Of a DNA stretch of 46,368 nt, positions 28,283 through 36,828 are shown one piece after another. A program made the position numbers and the translations under genes. This DNA comes from Methylophaga sp. (GTDB lineage Bacteria > Pseudomonadota > Gammaproteobacteria > Nitrosococcales > Methylophagaceae): contig NZSL01000012.1 in NCBI GenBank assembly GCA_002696735.1, positions 210,875 through 257,242 on the forward strand, read 5' to 3'. How positions within the stretch are numbered: position 1 is the stretch's first letter; each line of letters starts with the position of its first letter. The notes beneath the pieces are model-generated. The model did no database searches. It was given only the letters and a program-made list of their open reading frames with translations, and was not told where the DNA came from.

Positions 28283-28937
28283 TATACCTGTATTAACAAT
28301 TGATGGTCCAAGCGGCTCCGGAAAGGGCACTTTGGCCCAGCGTATGGCAGAAAAGCTGGGTTGGCACTACCTGGATAGTGGGGCAATTTACCGTGTCCTG
28401 GCTCAAGCGGCAATAAAGCATCAAATTGATTTAACTGATGAAGCAGCGCTGGCATCCATAGCGGGTCAGCTGGATGTGCAATTTGTGTTAAAGGATGGAC
28501 AGTTGCAGGTTGTTCTCGAAGGCGAAGATGTTTCGTTACTGATTCGTTCTGAACAGGCCGGCAATGCCGCATCAAAAGTTGCCGCATTTCCGGCAGTTCG
28601 CTCAGCTTTATTACAAAGACAGCGTGATTTTTGCCAACCGCCAGGTTTAGTCACAGATGGCCGCGATATGGGTACGGTGGTGTTTCCAGATGCGCCATAC
28701 AAAGTCTTTCTCACAGCCAGTGCCAAGGTTCGGGCGGAGAGACGATATAAGCAGTTGAAAGAGAAAGGAATTGATAGTAACCTTTCCGATCTCGTAGCCG
28801 AAATATCAGAACGTGATGAACGGGATACGCAACGTGAAGTAGCGCCACTACGGCCTGCCGATGATGCCGTTATTCTCGATTCAACACAACTCGGTATCGA
28901 AGCTGTTTTAGAAAAAGTCAGTGCATTAATCGGCTGA
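28275..28937 (+). CDS. cmk: Cytidylate kinase
   Basis: This 220-residue cytoplasmic nucleoside monophosphate kinase converts CMP and dCMP to diphosphates with ATP. The P-loop is [16 protein letters not shown] at about residues 8-23. [13 protein letters not shown] and [21 protein letters not shown] follow, and the LID/CMP-binding arginines lie in [10 protein letters not shown] and [15 protein letters not shown] 28275 gives the standard [12 protein letters not shown] start and lies inside the end of aroA; earlier in-frame starts at 28251 and 28266 would add residues not usual in the family. cmk precedes rpsA, as in most gammaproteobacteria, but a terminator-like hairpin separates them here. Confidence 0.96.
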   Translation: MSDIPVLTIDGPSGSGKGTLAQRMAEKLGWHYLDSGAIYRVLAQAAIKHQIDLTDEAALASIAGQLDVQFVLKDGQLQVVLEGEDVSLLIRSEQAGNAASKVAAFPAVRSALLQRQRDFCQPPGLVTDGRDMGTVVFPDAPYKVFLTASAKVRAERRYKQLKEKGIDSNLSDLVAEISERDERDTQREVAPLRPADDAVILDSTQLGIEAVLEKVSALIG

Positions 28938-28950
28938 TTTATTAGGGTAC

Positions 28951-28978
28951 TTGTCTGGGTGTTCCAGGCAGGTTTTTT
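28951..28978 (+). terminator. Hairpin with T6 between cmk and rpsA (terminator or attenuator)
   Basis: CTGG-GTGTT-CCAG at 28955-28967 extends outward by TGT/GCA-type pairs to a stem of about seven, including one G-U. It is followed after two to three bases by six T residues (28973-28978). This has the form of an intrinsic terminator ending the ileS-to-cmk transcript. It may be partial, because rpsA in relatives is often read from promoters within or before cmk. Confidence 0.5.
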
Positions 28979-29046
28979 GTTAATTTCCTGCAATCGCAGG
29001 ACTAACGGGCGATTCTGTTATCTGAACAGGATCAAGGATATTTATA
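28979..29046 (+). promoter_or_regulatory. rpsA leader with further hairpins
   Basis: Two more stems precede rpsA: CCTGC-AATC-GCAGG at 28987-29000 and CTGTT-ATCTG-AACAG at 29015-29029. The ribosome-binding site AAGGA at 29034-29038 lies just after the last stem. With the preceding terminator-like stem this makes three hairpins in a row. Three stem-loops are also the known layout of the E. coli rpsA leader, to which protein S1 binds to control its own synthesis. The similarity is in layout only. Confidence 0.5.
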
Positions 29047-30720
29047 ATGAGCGAAAGCTTTGCTGATCTCTTTGAAGAGAGTCTAAACGCAACCCCAATG
29101 CAACCAGGCAAAATTGTTACCGGTACGGTAGTCAATGTTGGTCCTGATGTTGTTATGGTTAACGCAGGTCTGAAATCTGAAGGCGCTATCCCAGTTGCCG
29201 AGTTCATGAACGAAAAAGGTGAAATCACCGTTTCTGTTGGTGATTTGGTCGATGTTTCTCTGGAAACACTGGAAGATGGATTTGGTGCAACACAATTATC
29301 ACGTGAAAAAGCCAAAGCCGCTGAAGCATGGATTAGATTGGAACATGCATTTGAAGCCAATGAAACTGTTATCGGTATTATTTCCGGTAAGGTTAAAGGT
29401 GGTTTCACTGTAGATCTGGAAAACATCCGAGCGTTTCTGCCGGGTTCACTTGTTGATGTACGTCCTATCCGTGATACTTCACACCTCGAAGGCAAAGAGC
29501 TTGAGTTCAAACTGATTAAGCTGGATCGCCCACGTAACAATATCGTTGTTTCTCGTCGTGCCATTATGGAAGCTGAGAACAGCGTTGAACGCGAAGCCCT
29601 TCTGGAAACATTGGAAGAAGGCAAAGTTGTTAAAGGTATCGTTAAGAACCTGACTGATTACGGCGCGTTTGTTGACTTGGGTGGTATTGACGGTCTGTTG
29701 CATATCACTGATATGGCATGGAAACGTGTTAAACATCCTTCAGAAGTTGTCGCTATCGGTGACGAAATCGATGTACAGGTTCTGAAATTTGATAAAGAAC
29801 GTGAACGTGTATCGCTAGGCCTGAAACAGTTGGGCGACGATCCATGGAAAGATATCGCACGTCGTTATCCAAACAGCACCCGCATCCAGGGTAAAGTCAC
29901 TAACATTGCTGACTACGGTTGCTTTGTTGAAATCGAAGATGGCGTTGAAGGTTTGGTTCACATGTCTGAAATGGACTGGACCAACAAAAACGTTCACCCT
30001 TCTAAACTGGTTACTTTGGGTGATGAAGTTGAAGTTATGGTTCTGGATATTGACGCTGAACGACGTCGTATCTCACTGGGTATCAAACAGTGCCAGACTA
30101 ACCCTTGGGAAGAGTTCTCAATGACTCATAACAAAGGTGATAAAGTCAGCGGCGCTATCAAATCAATCACTGATTTCGGTATCTTCATTGGTCTGGATGG
30201 TGGCATTGACGGCCTGATCCACTTGTCAGACATCTCTTGGGAAGAAGAAAACGAAGAATTAATTCGTGACTTCAAAAAAGGCGATGAAGTGGAAGCGGTT
30301 GTATTGGCGATTGACCCTGAACGTGAACGGATTTCACTGGGTATCAAACAATTGCAGGACGATCCGTTCTCAGCTTATCTGTCTGAACACCCACGTGGCA
30401 CCGTTGTGACTGGTAAAGTCATTGCAGTTGATGCTAAAGGTGCAACGATTGAATTGGCTGAAGGTGTTGAAGGTTACGTTCGCGTAGCTGATATCGCACG
30501 TGAGCGTATCGAAGATGCCAGCAAAGTGCTGAATATCGGTGATGAAGTTGAAGCTAAATTTACAGGAATGTCTCGCAAGGATCGCACGCTGACTCTGTCA
30601 ATCAAAGCTAAGGATGATCAGGAAGAATCTGAAGCAGTGAAAGAGTACAGTAATGTTAGTTCCGGCAATACCACTTTAGGTGATTTGCTGAAAGAACAGA
30701 TGAATCAGAAAGACAGCTAA
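29047..30720 (+). CDS. rpsA: 30S ribosomal protein S1
   Basis: This 557-residue RNA-binding ribosomal protein has six S1 (OB-fold) repeats, the full gammaproteobacterial form. The repeats start at about residues 18, 103, 190, 275, 362 and 449. Repeats 3-5 show the typical [36 protein letters not shown] and [20 protein letters not shown]1 brings mRNA with weak or structured leaders to the 30S subunit. The gene's codon use looks biased toward highly expressed patterns compared with its neighbours. AAGGA eight bases before the ATG gives a clear start. Downstream is a strong terminator and then ihfB, the standard order cmk-rpsA-ihfB. Confidence 0.98.
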   Translation: MSESFADLFEESLNATPMQPGKIVTGTVVNVGPDVVMVNAGLKSEGAIPVAEFMNEKGEITVSVGDLVDVSLETLEDGFGATQLSREKAKAAEAWIRLEHAFEANETVIGIISGKVKGGFTVDLENIRAFLPGSLVDVRPIRDTSHLEGKELEFKLIKLDRPRNNIVVSRRAIMEAENSVEREALLETLEEGKVVKGIVKNLTDYGAFVDLGGIDGLLHITDMAWKRVKHPSEVVAIGDEIDVQVLKFDKERERVSLGLKQLGDDPWKDIARRYPNSTRIQGKVTNIADYGCFVEIEDGVEGLVHMSEMDWTNKNVHPSKLVTLGDEVEVMVLDIDAERRRISLGIKQCQTNPWEEFSMTHNKGDKVSGAIKSITDFGIFIGLDGGIDGLIHLSDISWEEENEELIRDFKKGDEVEAVVLAIDPERERISLGIKQLQDDPFSAYLSEHPRGTVVTGKVIAVDAKGATIELAEGVEGYVRVADIARERIEDASKVLNIGDEVEAKFTGMSRKDRTLTLSIKAKDDQEESEAVKEYSNVSSGNTTLGDLLKEQMNQKDS

Positions 30721-30733
30721 TCTGATCATTGGG

Positions 30734-30765
30734 TGAGCATCCGGTCAGGCCGGATGCTCATTTTC
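30734..30765 (+). terminator. Strong intrinsic terminator after rpsA
   Basis: An 11-base perfect stem (TGAGCATCCGG with CCGGATGCTCA) around a TCAGG loop is followed immediately by TTTTCTTGTT. It lies 14 bases after the rpsA stop and should end that transcript, so ihfB probably has its own promoter in the 70 bases that follow. Confidence 0.92.
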
Positions 30766-30832
30766 TTGTTATACAGCTGCCTTTTTATTTAAGGCATAAC
30801 CCAAAAGTCTACTGCCGGGAATCTAGGAAATT

Positions 30833-31123
30833 ATGACCAAGTCTGATTTGATAGAAATACTATCCGAAAAACAATCTCTATTGAATTACCGAGACGTTGA
30901 ACTAGCGGTGAAGTTAATTCTTGAACAGATGAGCGATTGTCTGTCACGTGGTGATCGTATTGAGATCAGAGGGTTTGGCAGTTTCACCTTGCATCATCGT
31001 CCACCAAGAGTAGGACGTAATCCAAAAAGCGGTGAATCCGTTAAACTTGATGAAAAATATGTACCACACTTTAAACCCGGAAAAGAATTACGCGATCGCG
31101 TTAATAATGCCGCTGGTTTTTAA
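30833..31123 (+). CDS. ihfB: Integration host factor subunit beta
   Basis: This 96-residue DNA-bending protein of the HU/IHF family forms a heterodimer with IhfA and acts as an architectural factor in transcription, recombination and replication. It begins [14 protein letters not shown], the usual IhfB start. The DNA-binding beta-arm is [20 protein letters not shown] with RNPKSGE, carrying the intercalating Pro. It ends with [19 protein letters not shown] lies eight to nine bases before the ATG. A small hairpin (TGCCTT with AAGGCA, 30778-30796) is in its leader. The next gene begins five bases after its stop, so the two are co-transcribed. Confidence 0.97.
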   Translation: MTKSDLIEILSEKQSLLNYRDVELAVKLILEQMSDCLSRGDRIEIRGFGSFTLHHRPPRVGRNPKSGESVKLDEKYVPHFKPGKELRDRVNNAAGF

Positions 31124-31128
31124 CAAAA

Positions 31129-31521
31129 ATGAAAATTAGTCAGGAAGCCGTTACTGACGCTCTTGTAATTAAAAGTTATGGCGACGGCTTTCTACTGATT
31201 CAAGCTCCAAATCAAATTCCACAACAAATAACACATGACTGTGTTTTATCTCCTGAAGGTGTATTCGATGCACTGGATCTCCAAACTCTCGCTGAACAGT
31301 CTAGCGATTCTCAAATTGAGATAATAAAATCCTTCAATGCTGACGTTGTCATTATGGTGAATAACGAAGGTATTACTCCCAATATATTACAAATTACTGG
31401 CAACCTGGCACAGTATGGGATCTCACTGGAAACCATGTCACTTGGCGCTGCTTGCCGTACCTATAACTTGCTGTTGAATGAAGGCAGAAAACCAATAGTA
31501 TTGATTTACTTTTACAATTAA
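31129..31521 (+). CDS. Mth938 (DUF498) domain protein
   Basis: This 130-residue protein has the Mth938-like fold, recognised from the C-terminal signature ETMSLGAACRTYNLLLNEGR and the preceding ADVVIMVNNEG core. The domain is found in all kingdoms, including the mitochondrial complex I assembly factor NDUFAF3. Its bacterial role is not established; no catalytic residues can be named. There is no signal peptide or membrane helix. It starts five bases after ihfB and is evidently in the same transcript. The base composition of this gene and its tail is more AT-rich than its neighbours. It is the last gene before the regulatory region of ccoN. Confidence 0.75.
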   Translation: MKISQEAVTDALVIKSYGDGFLLIQAPNQIPQQITHDCVLSPEGVFDALDLQTLAEQSSDSQIEIIKSFNADVVIMVNNEGITPNILQITGNLAQYGISLETMSLGAACRTYNLLLNEGRKPIVLIYFYN

Positions 31522-31872
31522 TGCGGATGACGACTAATGCACCGCAATTGAACAAGTAAATAACCATATTAAACATATGGATTAAATCATTGTTTTTACG
31601 TTACTTATTAGCTTCTGCTGAAATAGCTTTTTTGCTAATACTTGACCCCGTCAGATGAAGTCAGGAAAATTCTCCTATTTGGATAACTTCAAGCCAGTGA
31701 AAGTAGAAGCAAAACCAGCAAAATTGATCTGGATCACGGATTTGAAATCATCAACCTAGTTGTTTTGCGGTAAAATTCATTAGCTGGAACGTTAGGCAGA
31801 ATGAAATGGGGTTCTGTTTTCTTAATAAAGAAACAGTGAAAGAGTTTTCATGAAAGAGAAGGTGTGATCGCT
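31522..31872 (+). promoter_or_regulatory. Intergenic control region upstream of ccoN
   Basis: This AT-rich stretch has no gene. At its left end are two weak stem-loops that may end the ihfB transcript: CCATAT-TAAAC-ATATGG at 31564-31580, and TATTAGC/GCTAATA repeats around a T6 run near 31606-31642. An FNR/Anr-like site sits at 31724-31737 and a possible -10 (TAAAAT) at 31771-31776. That -10 would place the FNR site near -52 from the transcription start, not the usual -41.5, so the promoter assignment is tentative. A degenerate TTGAA-N3-ATCAA lies at 31742-31754. Confidence 0.5.
31724..31737. promoter_or_regulatory. FNR/Anr-type binding site upstream of ccoN
   Basis: TTGATCTGGATCAC matches the FNR consensus TTGAT-N4-ATCAA at 9 of 10 positions. 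It lies about 135 bases before the ccoN start. cbb3 oxidase genes are classically activated under low oxygen by FNR/Anr/FixK, so context and sequence agree. Confidence 0.8.
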
Positions 31873-33294
31873 ATGCAGGCGAAACAACAGTACAACTTTG
31901 AAGTGGTCAAATGGTTCGCCTATATGGCGTGTGTCTATTTGGTTGCTGGAACAGGTATGGGTGTATTTATTGCATCGCAGTTAGCCTGGCCAGATTTGAA
32001 TTTTGATAATCCGTATATCAGTTTTGGTCGACTACGCCCATTACATACCAATACGGTTATCTTTGCGTTTGGTGGTTCGACTTTGATGGCGACAGCATTT
32101 TATGTTGTTCAACGCACCTCTGGCGTCAGACTGTGGAGTGATAAATTGGCATGGTTCACCTTCTGGGGCTGGAACCTGATTATTCTCGGAGCCATCATTA
32201 CTCTGCCTTTAGGTCTGACTCAATCAAAAGAATATGCTGAACTGGAATGGCCGCTGGATATTTTAATTGCGGTGGTTTGGATTGCCTACATGTTCAATTT
32301 CATCATGACCTTATCGATCCGAAAGGTTTCGCATATCTATGTTGCCAACTGGTTCTTCCTGGCAATGATGATCATGATTACCTACCTCCATGTAGTCAAT
32401 AGTCTGTCTATTCCCGTCAGTATGTGGAAATCCTATTCCATTTTCTCCGGGGTTCAGGATGCGATGATTCAATGGTGGTGGGGTCATAACGCTGTTGGTT
32501 TCTTCCTGACTGCTGGTTTCCTAGGCATCATGTATTACTTCGTACCTAAACAGGCAAACCGTCCGGTTTACTCGTACCGCCTGTCAGTTATCCACTTCTG
32601 GGCGCTGGTATTCGGTTATGTCTGGTTGGGGGCTCACCATCTTCAATATACCGCTCTGCCAGATTGGACCGGTTCACTGGGTGCAGCCATTTCCCTTGCG
32701 ATGATTATTCCTTCATGGGGTGGTGCGTTAAACGGTATGTTTACCCTGAGCGGTGCGTGGGACAAATTACGTACAGACTATATTTTACGTTTCCTGATTG
32801 TCTCTTTGGCGTTCTATGCGATGTCAACTTTCGAAGGTCCGGTTATGGCTTCGAAAACCGTAAATGCGTTGTCACATTACACTGACTGGACTATCGGTCA
32901 CGTTCATTCAGGCGCACTTGGTTGGGTTGCAATGGTTTCTGTGGGTGCCTTGTACCATATGGTCGAACGTATGTGGGGTACAACCATGTATTCAGTCAAA
33001 CTGGTCAATCTGCATTTCTGGATGGCGACTATTGGTACCGCAATTTACATCACTGCAATGTGGGTGTCCGGTATCATGCAAGGCCTGATGTGGCGTGCAT
33101 ACGATGAATATGGCAATTTGGCCTACACCTTTGTTGAGTCTGTAGCACAAATGCATCCTTATTACGCGATGCGTGCAATTGGTGGACTGATTTTCTTCCT
33201 GGGTGCGGTCATCATGCTGTTTAACGTAACAGTGACTATTCGCCGCGCGATTGCAAAACCGTCCGCCGAAATGGCAACTGCAGCGAATATTTGA
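31873..33294 (+). CDS. ccoN: cbb3-type cytochrome c oxidase subunit I
   Basis: This 473-residue inner-membrane catalytic subunit of the high-affinity terminal oxidase reduces oxygen at a heme b3-CuB centre and pumps protons. About twelve helices are present. Heme and copper ligands are visible as [13 protein letters not shown] (low-spin heme His, about residue 58), [10 protein letters not shown] (CuB His), [13 protein letters not shown] (two CuB His) and [10 protein letters not shown] (two heme His). I chose the ATG at 31873, with AAGG ten bases upstream, over a GTG three codons earlier. It is the first gene of ccoNOQP, which should be induced at low oxygen through the FNR-like site. Donor electrons come from CcoO and CcoP. 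Confidence 0.97.
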   Translation: MQAKQQYNFEVVKWFAYMACVYLVAGTGMGVFIASQLAWPDLNFDNPYISFGRLRPLHTNTVIFAFGGSTLMATAFYVVQRTSGVRLWSDKLAWFTFWGWNLIILGAIITLPLGLTQSKEYAELEWPLDILIAVVWIAYMFNFIMTLSIRKVSHIYVANWFFLAMMIMITYLHVVNSLSIPVSMWKSYSIFSGVQDAMIQWWWGHNAVGFFLTAGFLGIMYYFVPKQANRPVYSYRLSVIHFWALVFGYVWLGAHHLQYTALPDWTGSLGAAISLAMIIPSWGGALNGMFTLSGAWDKLRTDYILRFLIVSLAFYAMSTFEGPVMASKTVNALSHYTDWTIGHVHSGALGWVAMVSVGALYHMVERMWGTTMYSVKLVNLHFWMATIGTAIYITAMWVSGIMQGLMWRAYDEYGNLAYTFVESVAQMHPYYAMRAIGGLIFFLGAVIMLFNVTVTIRRAIAKPSAEMATAANI

Positions 33295-33304
33295 GGGTAT
33301 CAGC

Positions 33305-33982
33305 ATGGCTAAAAAATCTAATAAACGCATTAGCTTTCAAGAGTGGGTTGAACAAAATGTGTGGGGGCTGGTGCTAGCGACGGCTTTGGTAGTGTCAGTC
33401 GGTGGTATTGTCGAGATCGTTCCATTGTTCTATTTGGATAATACTTTTGAGGATGATGTTTTTCCAGAATACGAAGAACTGCAGGGTGTACGTCCATACA
33501 CTGCACTTGAGCTAGCTGGACGTGACATTTATCAGCGGGAAGGTTGCTATCTGTGTCATTCACAAATGGTACGTCCATTCCGTGATGAAAAAGATCGTTA
33601 TGGTCATTATTCATTGGCTGTTGAGTCCAAATATGACCACCCATTTCAGTGGGGTTCCAAGCGTACCGGTCCTGATTTAGCGCGTGTTGGTGGTAAATAC
33701 TCTGATGCATGGCATATTCAGCATTTGCGTGACCCGCGTTCTGTTGTACCTGAATCCGTTATGCCTAGATATCCTTGGCTGGACAAATCCACCATCGATG
33801 GTGAAGGCATGGTTAAGCGACTCAAAGCAATGAAAGTCCTGGGGGTTCCTTACAGTGATGAAGAAATTCTGGGAGCAGCAGAATTCGTAGAAGGCAAAAC
33901 TGAAATGGATGCTCTGGTCGCTTATCTGCAAGTGCTTGGCACCATGATTCAATTTGAACCAGGAAGAGATTACCGTGAGTGA
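33305..33982 (+). CDS. ccoO: cbb3-type cytochrome c oxidase subunit II (mono-heme c)
   Basis: This 225-residue protein is anchored by one N-terminal helix (about residues 18-40), with the rest in the periplasm. It carries a single c-type heme at C81-Y-L-C84-H85, followed by SQMVRPF, the classic CcoO signature. It transfers electrons from CcoP or soluble cytochrome to CcoN. The ATG at 33305 follows GAGGG by about ten bases; an earlier in-frame start lies inside ccoN and is not supported. The stop overlaps the GTG of ccoQ by eight bases. The length is slightly above the 200-205 of many CcoO proteins but within the family range. Confidence 0.96.
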   Translation: MAKKSNKRISFQEWVEQNVWGLVLATALVVSVGGIVEIVPLFYLDNTFEDDVFPEYEELQGVRPYTALELAGRDIYQREGCYLCHSQMVRPFRDEKDRYGHYSLAVESKYDHPFQWGSKRTGPDLARVGGKYSDAWHIQHLRDPRSVVPESVMPRYPWLDKSTIDGEGMVKRLKAMKVLGVPYSDEEILGAAEFVEGKTEMDALVAYLQVLGTMIQFEPGRDYRE

Positions 33983-34184
33983 TTTTCTGTCTTATTTTAA
34001 GACAAACTGGTCTGCAATGACCGTAAGCGATTGGGTGGGTACCATTCTGACGGTTGTTATTTTCTTACTGATGTTTGGTATGTATTTCTGGGTGTTACGC
34101 CCTAAAAACAAAGAAAAACTTGAATCGCATCGTGACTTGCCACTGAGAGATGACGATATAAATTCGGAGAAAAATGATGGCTGA
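33975..34184 (+). CDS. ccoQ: cbb3-type oxidase small subunit (CcoQ)
   Basis: This 69-residue protein has one membrane helix at about residues 19-42 ([20 protein letters not shown]), then a charged cytoplasmic tail with RPKNKEK. This is the usual CcoQ form; it stabilises the assembled oxidase. I chose the GTG at 33975, which has AGGAAGAG in front and overlaps the ccoO stop, over a TTG seven codons earlier. The end overlaps ccoP by about eight to eleven bases. The family is recognised by position and layout as much as by sequence. Confidence 0.9.
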   Translation: MSDFLSYFKTNWSAMTVSDWVGTILTVVIFLLMFGMYFWVLRPKNKEKLESHRDLPLRDDDINSEKNDG

Positions 34185-35112
34185 TAACAATAAAAACCCA
34201 AATGAATGTCCTGATACCGGACATGAATGGGATGGCATCAGAGAATTGACTAATCCACCGCCGCGTTGGTGGACAATAGCTTTATACCTGAGCGGTTTGT
34301 TAGTGCTGGTGTATTTTATTCTTTATCCTTCTCTGCCATTAGTGAATGGAAACACCGAAGGTATTCTGGGCTGGACGCAGATCAATGAATACAAGGATGA
34401 CATGGCAAAAATTCAGGAAAAACGTGCACCTTTTGAAGATCGTATTGCTGCAATGTCAGCAGAAGAAATTCTCGAAGATGATGAGCTGTTACGCTATGCA
34501 GTAGGTTCAAGCAAAGTGCTTTATGGTGACAATTGTGCCGCTTGTCATGGTGTGGGTGGATATCCTCAACCTGGTTCGGGATATCCTATCCTGGCTGATG
34601 ATGACTGGTTGTACGGTGGAACGGTAAACAAGATCATTGAAACCCTGGCCAAAGGTCGTCAAGGAATGATGCCAGCACATGCTGAGCTGTTAACCGAAGA
34701 AGAAGTGGATGGTCTGGTTGAATTCGTGTTGAGTAACTCGGCTGGTGAAGCCACCGAAGCGCAATGGAAACTTTACAACGAAAAAGGTTGTGTAGCATGC
34801 CATGGTGCAGATGCTAAAGGCATTCAGCAATTAGGCTCGGCTAACTTATCAGATAAAGTCTGGCGCTTTTCTGGGGAACCGGATGAAATTCGCCATACGA
34901 TTCTTCACGGCGTAAATGCTGCGAATGATCCAAAGACTCGTATTGCAGTAATGCCAGCCTGGAATGAAAAGCTTGCCGTACGTTTGGAAGCAGAAGAATA
35001 CGGTGATGATCCTGAAGAATATTATGAAGGTGATGAAACTCAACGGCTTTCAGAAACTGAAATCAAAAAACTGGCTGTTTATGTCCATCAACTCGGTGGT
35101 GGCGTAGAGTAG
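34177..35112 (+). CDS. ccoP: cbb3-type cytochrome c oxidase subunit III (di-heme c)
   Basis: This protein of about 311 residues is membrane anchored by an N-terminal helix (about residues 32-52, after PPPRWW) and carries two periplasmic cytochrome c domains. The heme sites are C120-A-A-C123-H124 and C205-V-A-C208-H209. The axial Met candidates lie in GMMPAH and VMPAWN. It accepts electrons from the cytochrome bc1 branch and hands them to CcoO. ATG codons at 34174 and 34177 are both possible; GGAGA ending at 34170 favours the second. A 39-residue membrane protein follows after 46 bases, then a strong terminator. Confidence 0.96.
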   Translation: MADNNKNPNECPDTGHEWDGIRELTNPPPRWWTIALYLSGLLVLVYFILYPSLPLVNGNTEGILGWTQINEYKDDMAKIQEKRAPFEDRIAAMSAEEILEDDELLRYAVGSSKVLYGDNCAACHGVGGYPQPGSGYPILADDDWLYGGTVNKIIETLAKGRQGMMPAHAELLTEEEVDGLVEFVLSNSAGEATEAQWKLYNEKGCVACHGADAKGIQQLGSANLSDKVWRFSGEPDEIRHTILHGVNAANDPKTRIAVMPAWNEKLAVRLEAEEYGDDPEEYYEGDETQRLSETEIKKLAVYVHQLGGGVE

Positions 35113-35158
35113 ACTCAAGCTAACGTAATTACGAGTCGATAGATTCAAGGAGATTGAT

Positions 35159-35278
35159 ATGGGTTTAGATGCTGTAGCGATTGGTGCGATTGTAAGTCTT
35201 GTATTGACAATTGTTGTGATTGGCGTGATTGCCTACAAGGTCGTTAAAAACATGGAAGACAGTTCCAACGATAATTGA
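35159..35278 (+). CDS. Small single-pass membrane protein after ccoP (candidate cbb3 subunit)
   Basis: A 39-residue ORF that gene callers may miss. The ATG is preceded by a near-ideal ribosome-binding site, AAGGAG, six bases upstream. Residues 5-26 form one hydrophobic helix (AVAIGAIVSLVLTIVVIGVI), followed by a short tail with KVVKN and an acidic end. It lies between ccoP and the terminator of ccoNOQP, so it is co-transcribed with the oxidase. Pseudomonas stutzeri cbb3 has a comparably sized helix subunit, CcoM, bound to CcoN and CcoP; this protein may be an equivalent, but I see no decisive sequence match. It could alternatively be an assembly helper. Existence is well supported; function is inference. 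Confidence 0.8.
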   Translation: MGLDAVAIGAIVSLVLTIVVIGVIAYKVVKNMEDSSNDN

Positions 35279-35292
35279 CAGAGCGACGAATC

Positions 35293-35321
35293 AAAAAAAG
35301 CCGATTTTGTCGGCTTTTTTT
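35293..35321 (+). terminator. Strong intrinsic terminator of the ccoNOQP operon
   Basis: AGCCGA-TTTTG-TCGGCT forms a GC-rich stem flanked by seven A on the left and seven T on the right, so it may act in both directions. It lies 14 bases after the stop of the small membrane protein, confirming that ORF as the last gene of the transcript. Confidence 0.93.
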
Positions 35322-35364
35322 GTACGTCAAAAGCTAAATTAGTAAATGCTTATATTATTTGGCG

Positions 35365-35373
35365 TGGTATAAT
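35365..35373 (+). promoter_or_regulatory. Extended -10 promoter of ccoG
   Basis: TGGTATAAT combines a perfect -10 hexamer (35368-35373) with the TG of an extended -10. No good -35 is visible at 16-18 bases upstream, which the extended form can tolerate. No FNR-like site was found next to it. The transcript would start about 25 bases before the GTG of ccoG. Confidence 0.6.
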
Positions 35374-35406
35374 TCCATCGGATAAGTTGCCTGTGAGGTA
35401 CAAACT

Positions 35407-36828
35407 GTGTCGGAACAACTGAAGTCAGCAGAGCTCAATATTAATGACATCTATGATGAGGTCTCTGACTGGCATGTTAATGCCGGTGGCACTAAGGTCG
35501 TAGCAAAGCGGATGTCTGGTCGTTTCAGACGCCTTAAATGGTTTGGTATGTCGGTCTGGTTAATTTTCTTTATTGGGCCTTACCTACGCTGGAACGGCCA
35601 ACAGGCAATTCTTTTCGATATCCCCAATCGTCAATTCAACTTTTTAGATATCACCATTTTCCCACAAGATATCTGGATGCTTTCCCTTACATTATTGTTC
35701 TTTGCCATATTGTTGGCGGCAGTAACCAGTATTGCGGGTCGGGTATTCTGTGGTTATTTCTGTTTTCAAACTGTCTGGACCGATGTTTTTACCTTTATCG
35801 AAACCCGTATTGAAGGTGATACACCTCAAAAAGCGATGAAGTTTAAAAACTCACCGAATACCATCAGCAAAGTCTCCCGCATTGTTCTGAAACATGCTTT
35901 ATGGTTGTCAATTGCCTTACTGACTGGCGTTACCTTTGCTGCCTGGTTTACCGATGCGTATCAACTCTGGTATGACTATTTTCATCTGCAGGCGTCATTA
36001 GCTGCCTGGATAGTCCTGGCTATGTTTACTATTGGAACATATATCTTTGCTGGATTTATGCGTGAGCAGGTCTGTTTCTGGCTATGCCCATATGCCCGTC
36101 TGCAAGGAGTTATGTATGATCAGGATACCGTGCTGCCAGCATATGATGCCGAACGTGGCGAACCCCGTGGTAAGCTTAAAAAAGGTGCTATGGACTCTAG
36201 TAAAGGCAGCTGTATCGATTGCAAGGTGTGTGTTGCAGTATGTCCTACCGGAATTGATATACGTAAGGGGCAACAAGAGGGATGTATCACCTGTGGTATG
36301 TGTATTGATGCCTGTGACAGTATTATGGACAAAACCAATCAGCCTCGTGGTCTGATTCGTTATGCGTCATACAAGGATTTACATCACAATGCTCAACCGG
36401 CCCCGTTATATAAACGTCCGAGAGTTATTATTTATTCATTTATATTGATGATGGCAATGTCTGGCGTTGGTTATGGATTTGCCACGCTCTCGTCGACAGA
36501 GTTTCAGGTTATTCACAATCGACAACCGGTATTTGTTCAGCTAAGTGATGGATCTATTCAGAACCGTTACACACTTAAAATGCTTAACAAAACCAATAAA
36601 ACCATGGAAGTTCAGTATGGCATCAGTGGTTTGGAAGGCGCCACTTTGCATGGTATTGACCACAGCGTTATTATTGAACCCGGTAAGGTTATTCCATTAC
36701 AGGCACTGGTTAGAGTGCCAGATGGAGAACTCAACACAGAACTTGAACACCTGACTTTTATTGCTAATGTCGTTTCCAACCCGGGTGTTTCTGTCCAGTA
36801 TGAAAGTGTCTTTATGGGGCCGAAATGA
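35407..36828 (+). CDS. ccoG: cbb3 oxidase assembly iron-sulfur protein (CcoG/RdxA/FixG)
   Basis: This 473-residue inner-membrane protein assists assembly of cbb3 oxidase, in known cases by reducing Cu(II) for delivery. Membrane helices are in the first 340 residues (about 50-70, 90-115, 155-180, 195-215, 335-355). Two [4Fe-4S] ferredoxin-type motifs lie near residues 269-302: CIDCKVCVAVCPTG and CITCGMCIDACD. A conserved CGYFCFQTVW precedes them. A periplasmic immunoglobulin-like FixG C-terminal domain ends the protein. The GTG start has GAGGT seven bases upstream. It heads ccoG-ccoH-ccoI-ccoS, and ccoH overlaps its stop by four bases. Confidence 0.95.
   Translation: MSEQLKSAELNINDIYDEVSDWHVNAGGTKVVAKRMSGRFRRLKWFGMSVWLIFFIGPYLRWNGQQAILFDIPNRQFNFLDITIFPQDIWMLSLTLLFFAILLAAVTSIAGRVFCGYFCFQTVWTDVFTFIETRIEGDTPQKAMKFKNSPNTISKVSRIVLKHALWLSIALLTGVTFAAWFTDAYQLWYDYFHLQASLAAWIVLAMFTIGTYIFAGFMREQVCFWLCPYARLQGVMYDQDTVLPAYDAERGEPRGKLKKGAMDSSKGSCIDCKVCVAVCPTGIDIRKGQQEGCITCGMCIDACDSIMDKTNQPRGLIRYASYKDLHHNAQPAPLYKRPRVIIYSFILMMAMSGVGYGFATLSSTEFQVIHNRQPVFVQLSDGSIQNRYTLKMLNKTNKTMEVQYGISGLEGATLHGIDHSVIIEPGKVIPLQALVRVPDGELNTELEHLTFIANVVSNPGVSVQYESVFMGPK

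Noticed and set aside
28466-28993. 175-residue open frame antisense to cmk
   Set aside because: Shadow frame of cmk with low-complexity composition, no ribosome-binding site and no family resemblance.
28980-29624. 214-residue open frame antisense to rpsA
   Set aside because: It mirrors the biased codon use of rpsA, has a Ser/Thr-rich low-complexity translation with no recognisable domain, and lies fully inside a certain gene.
31742-31754. TTGAAATCATCAA as a second FNR site upstream of ccoN
   Set aside because: The half sites are separated by three bases, not four, and one half is imperfect.
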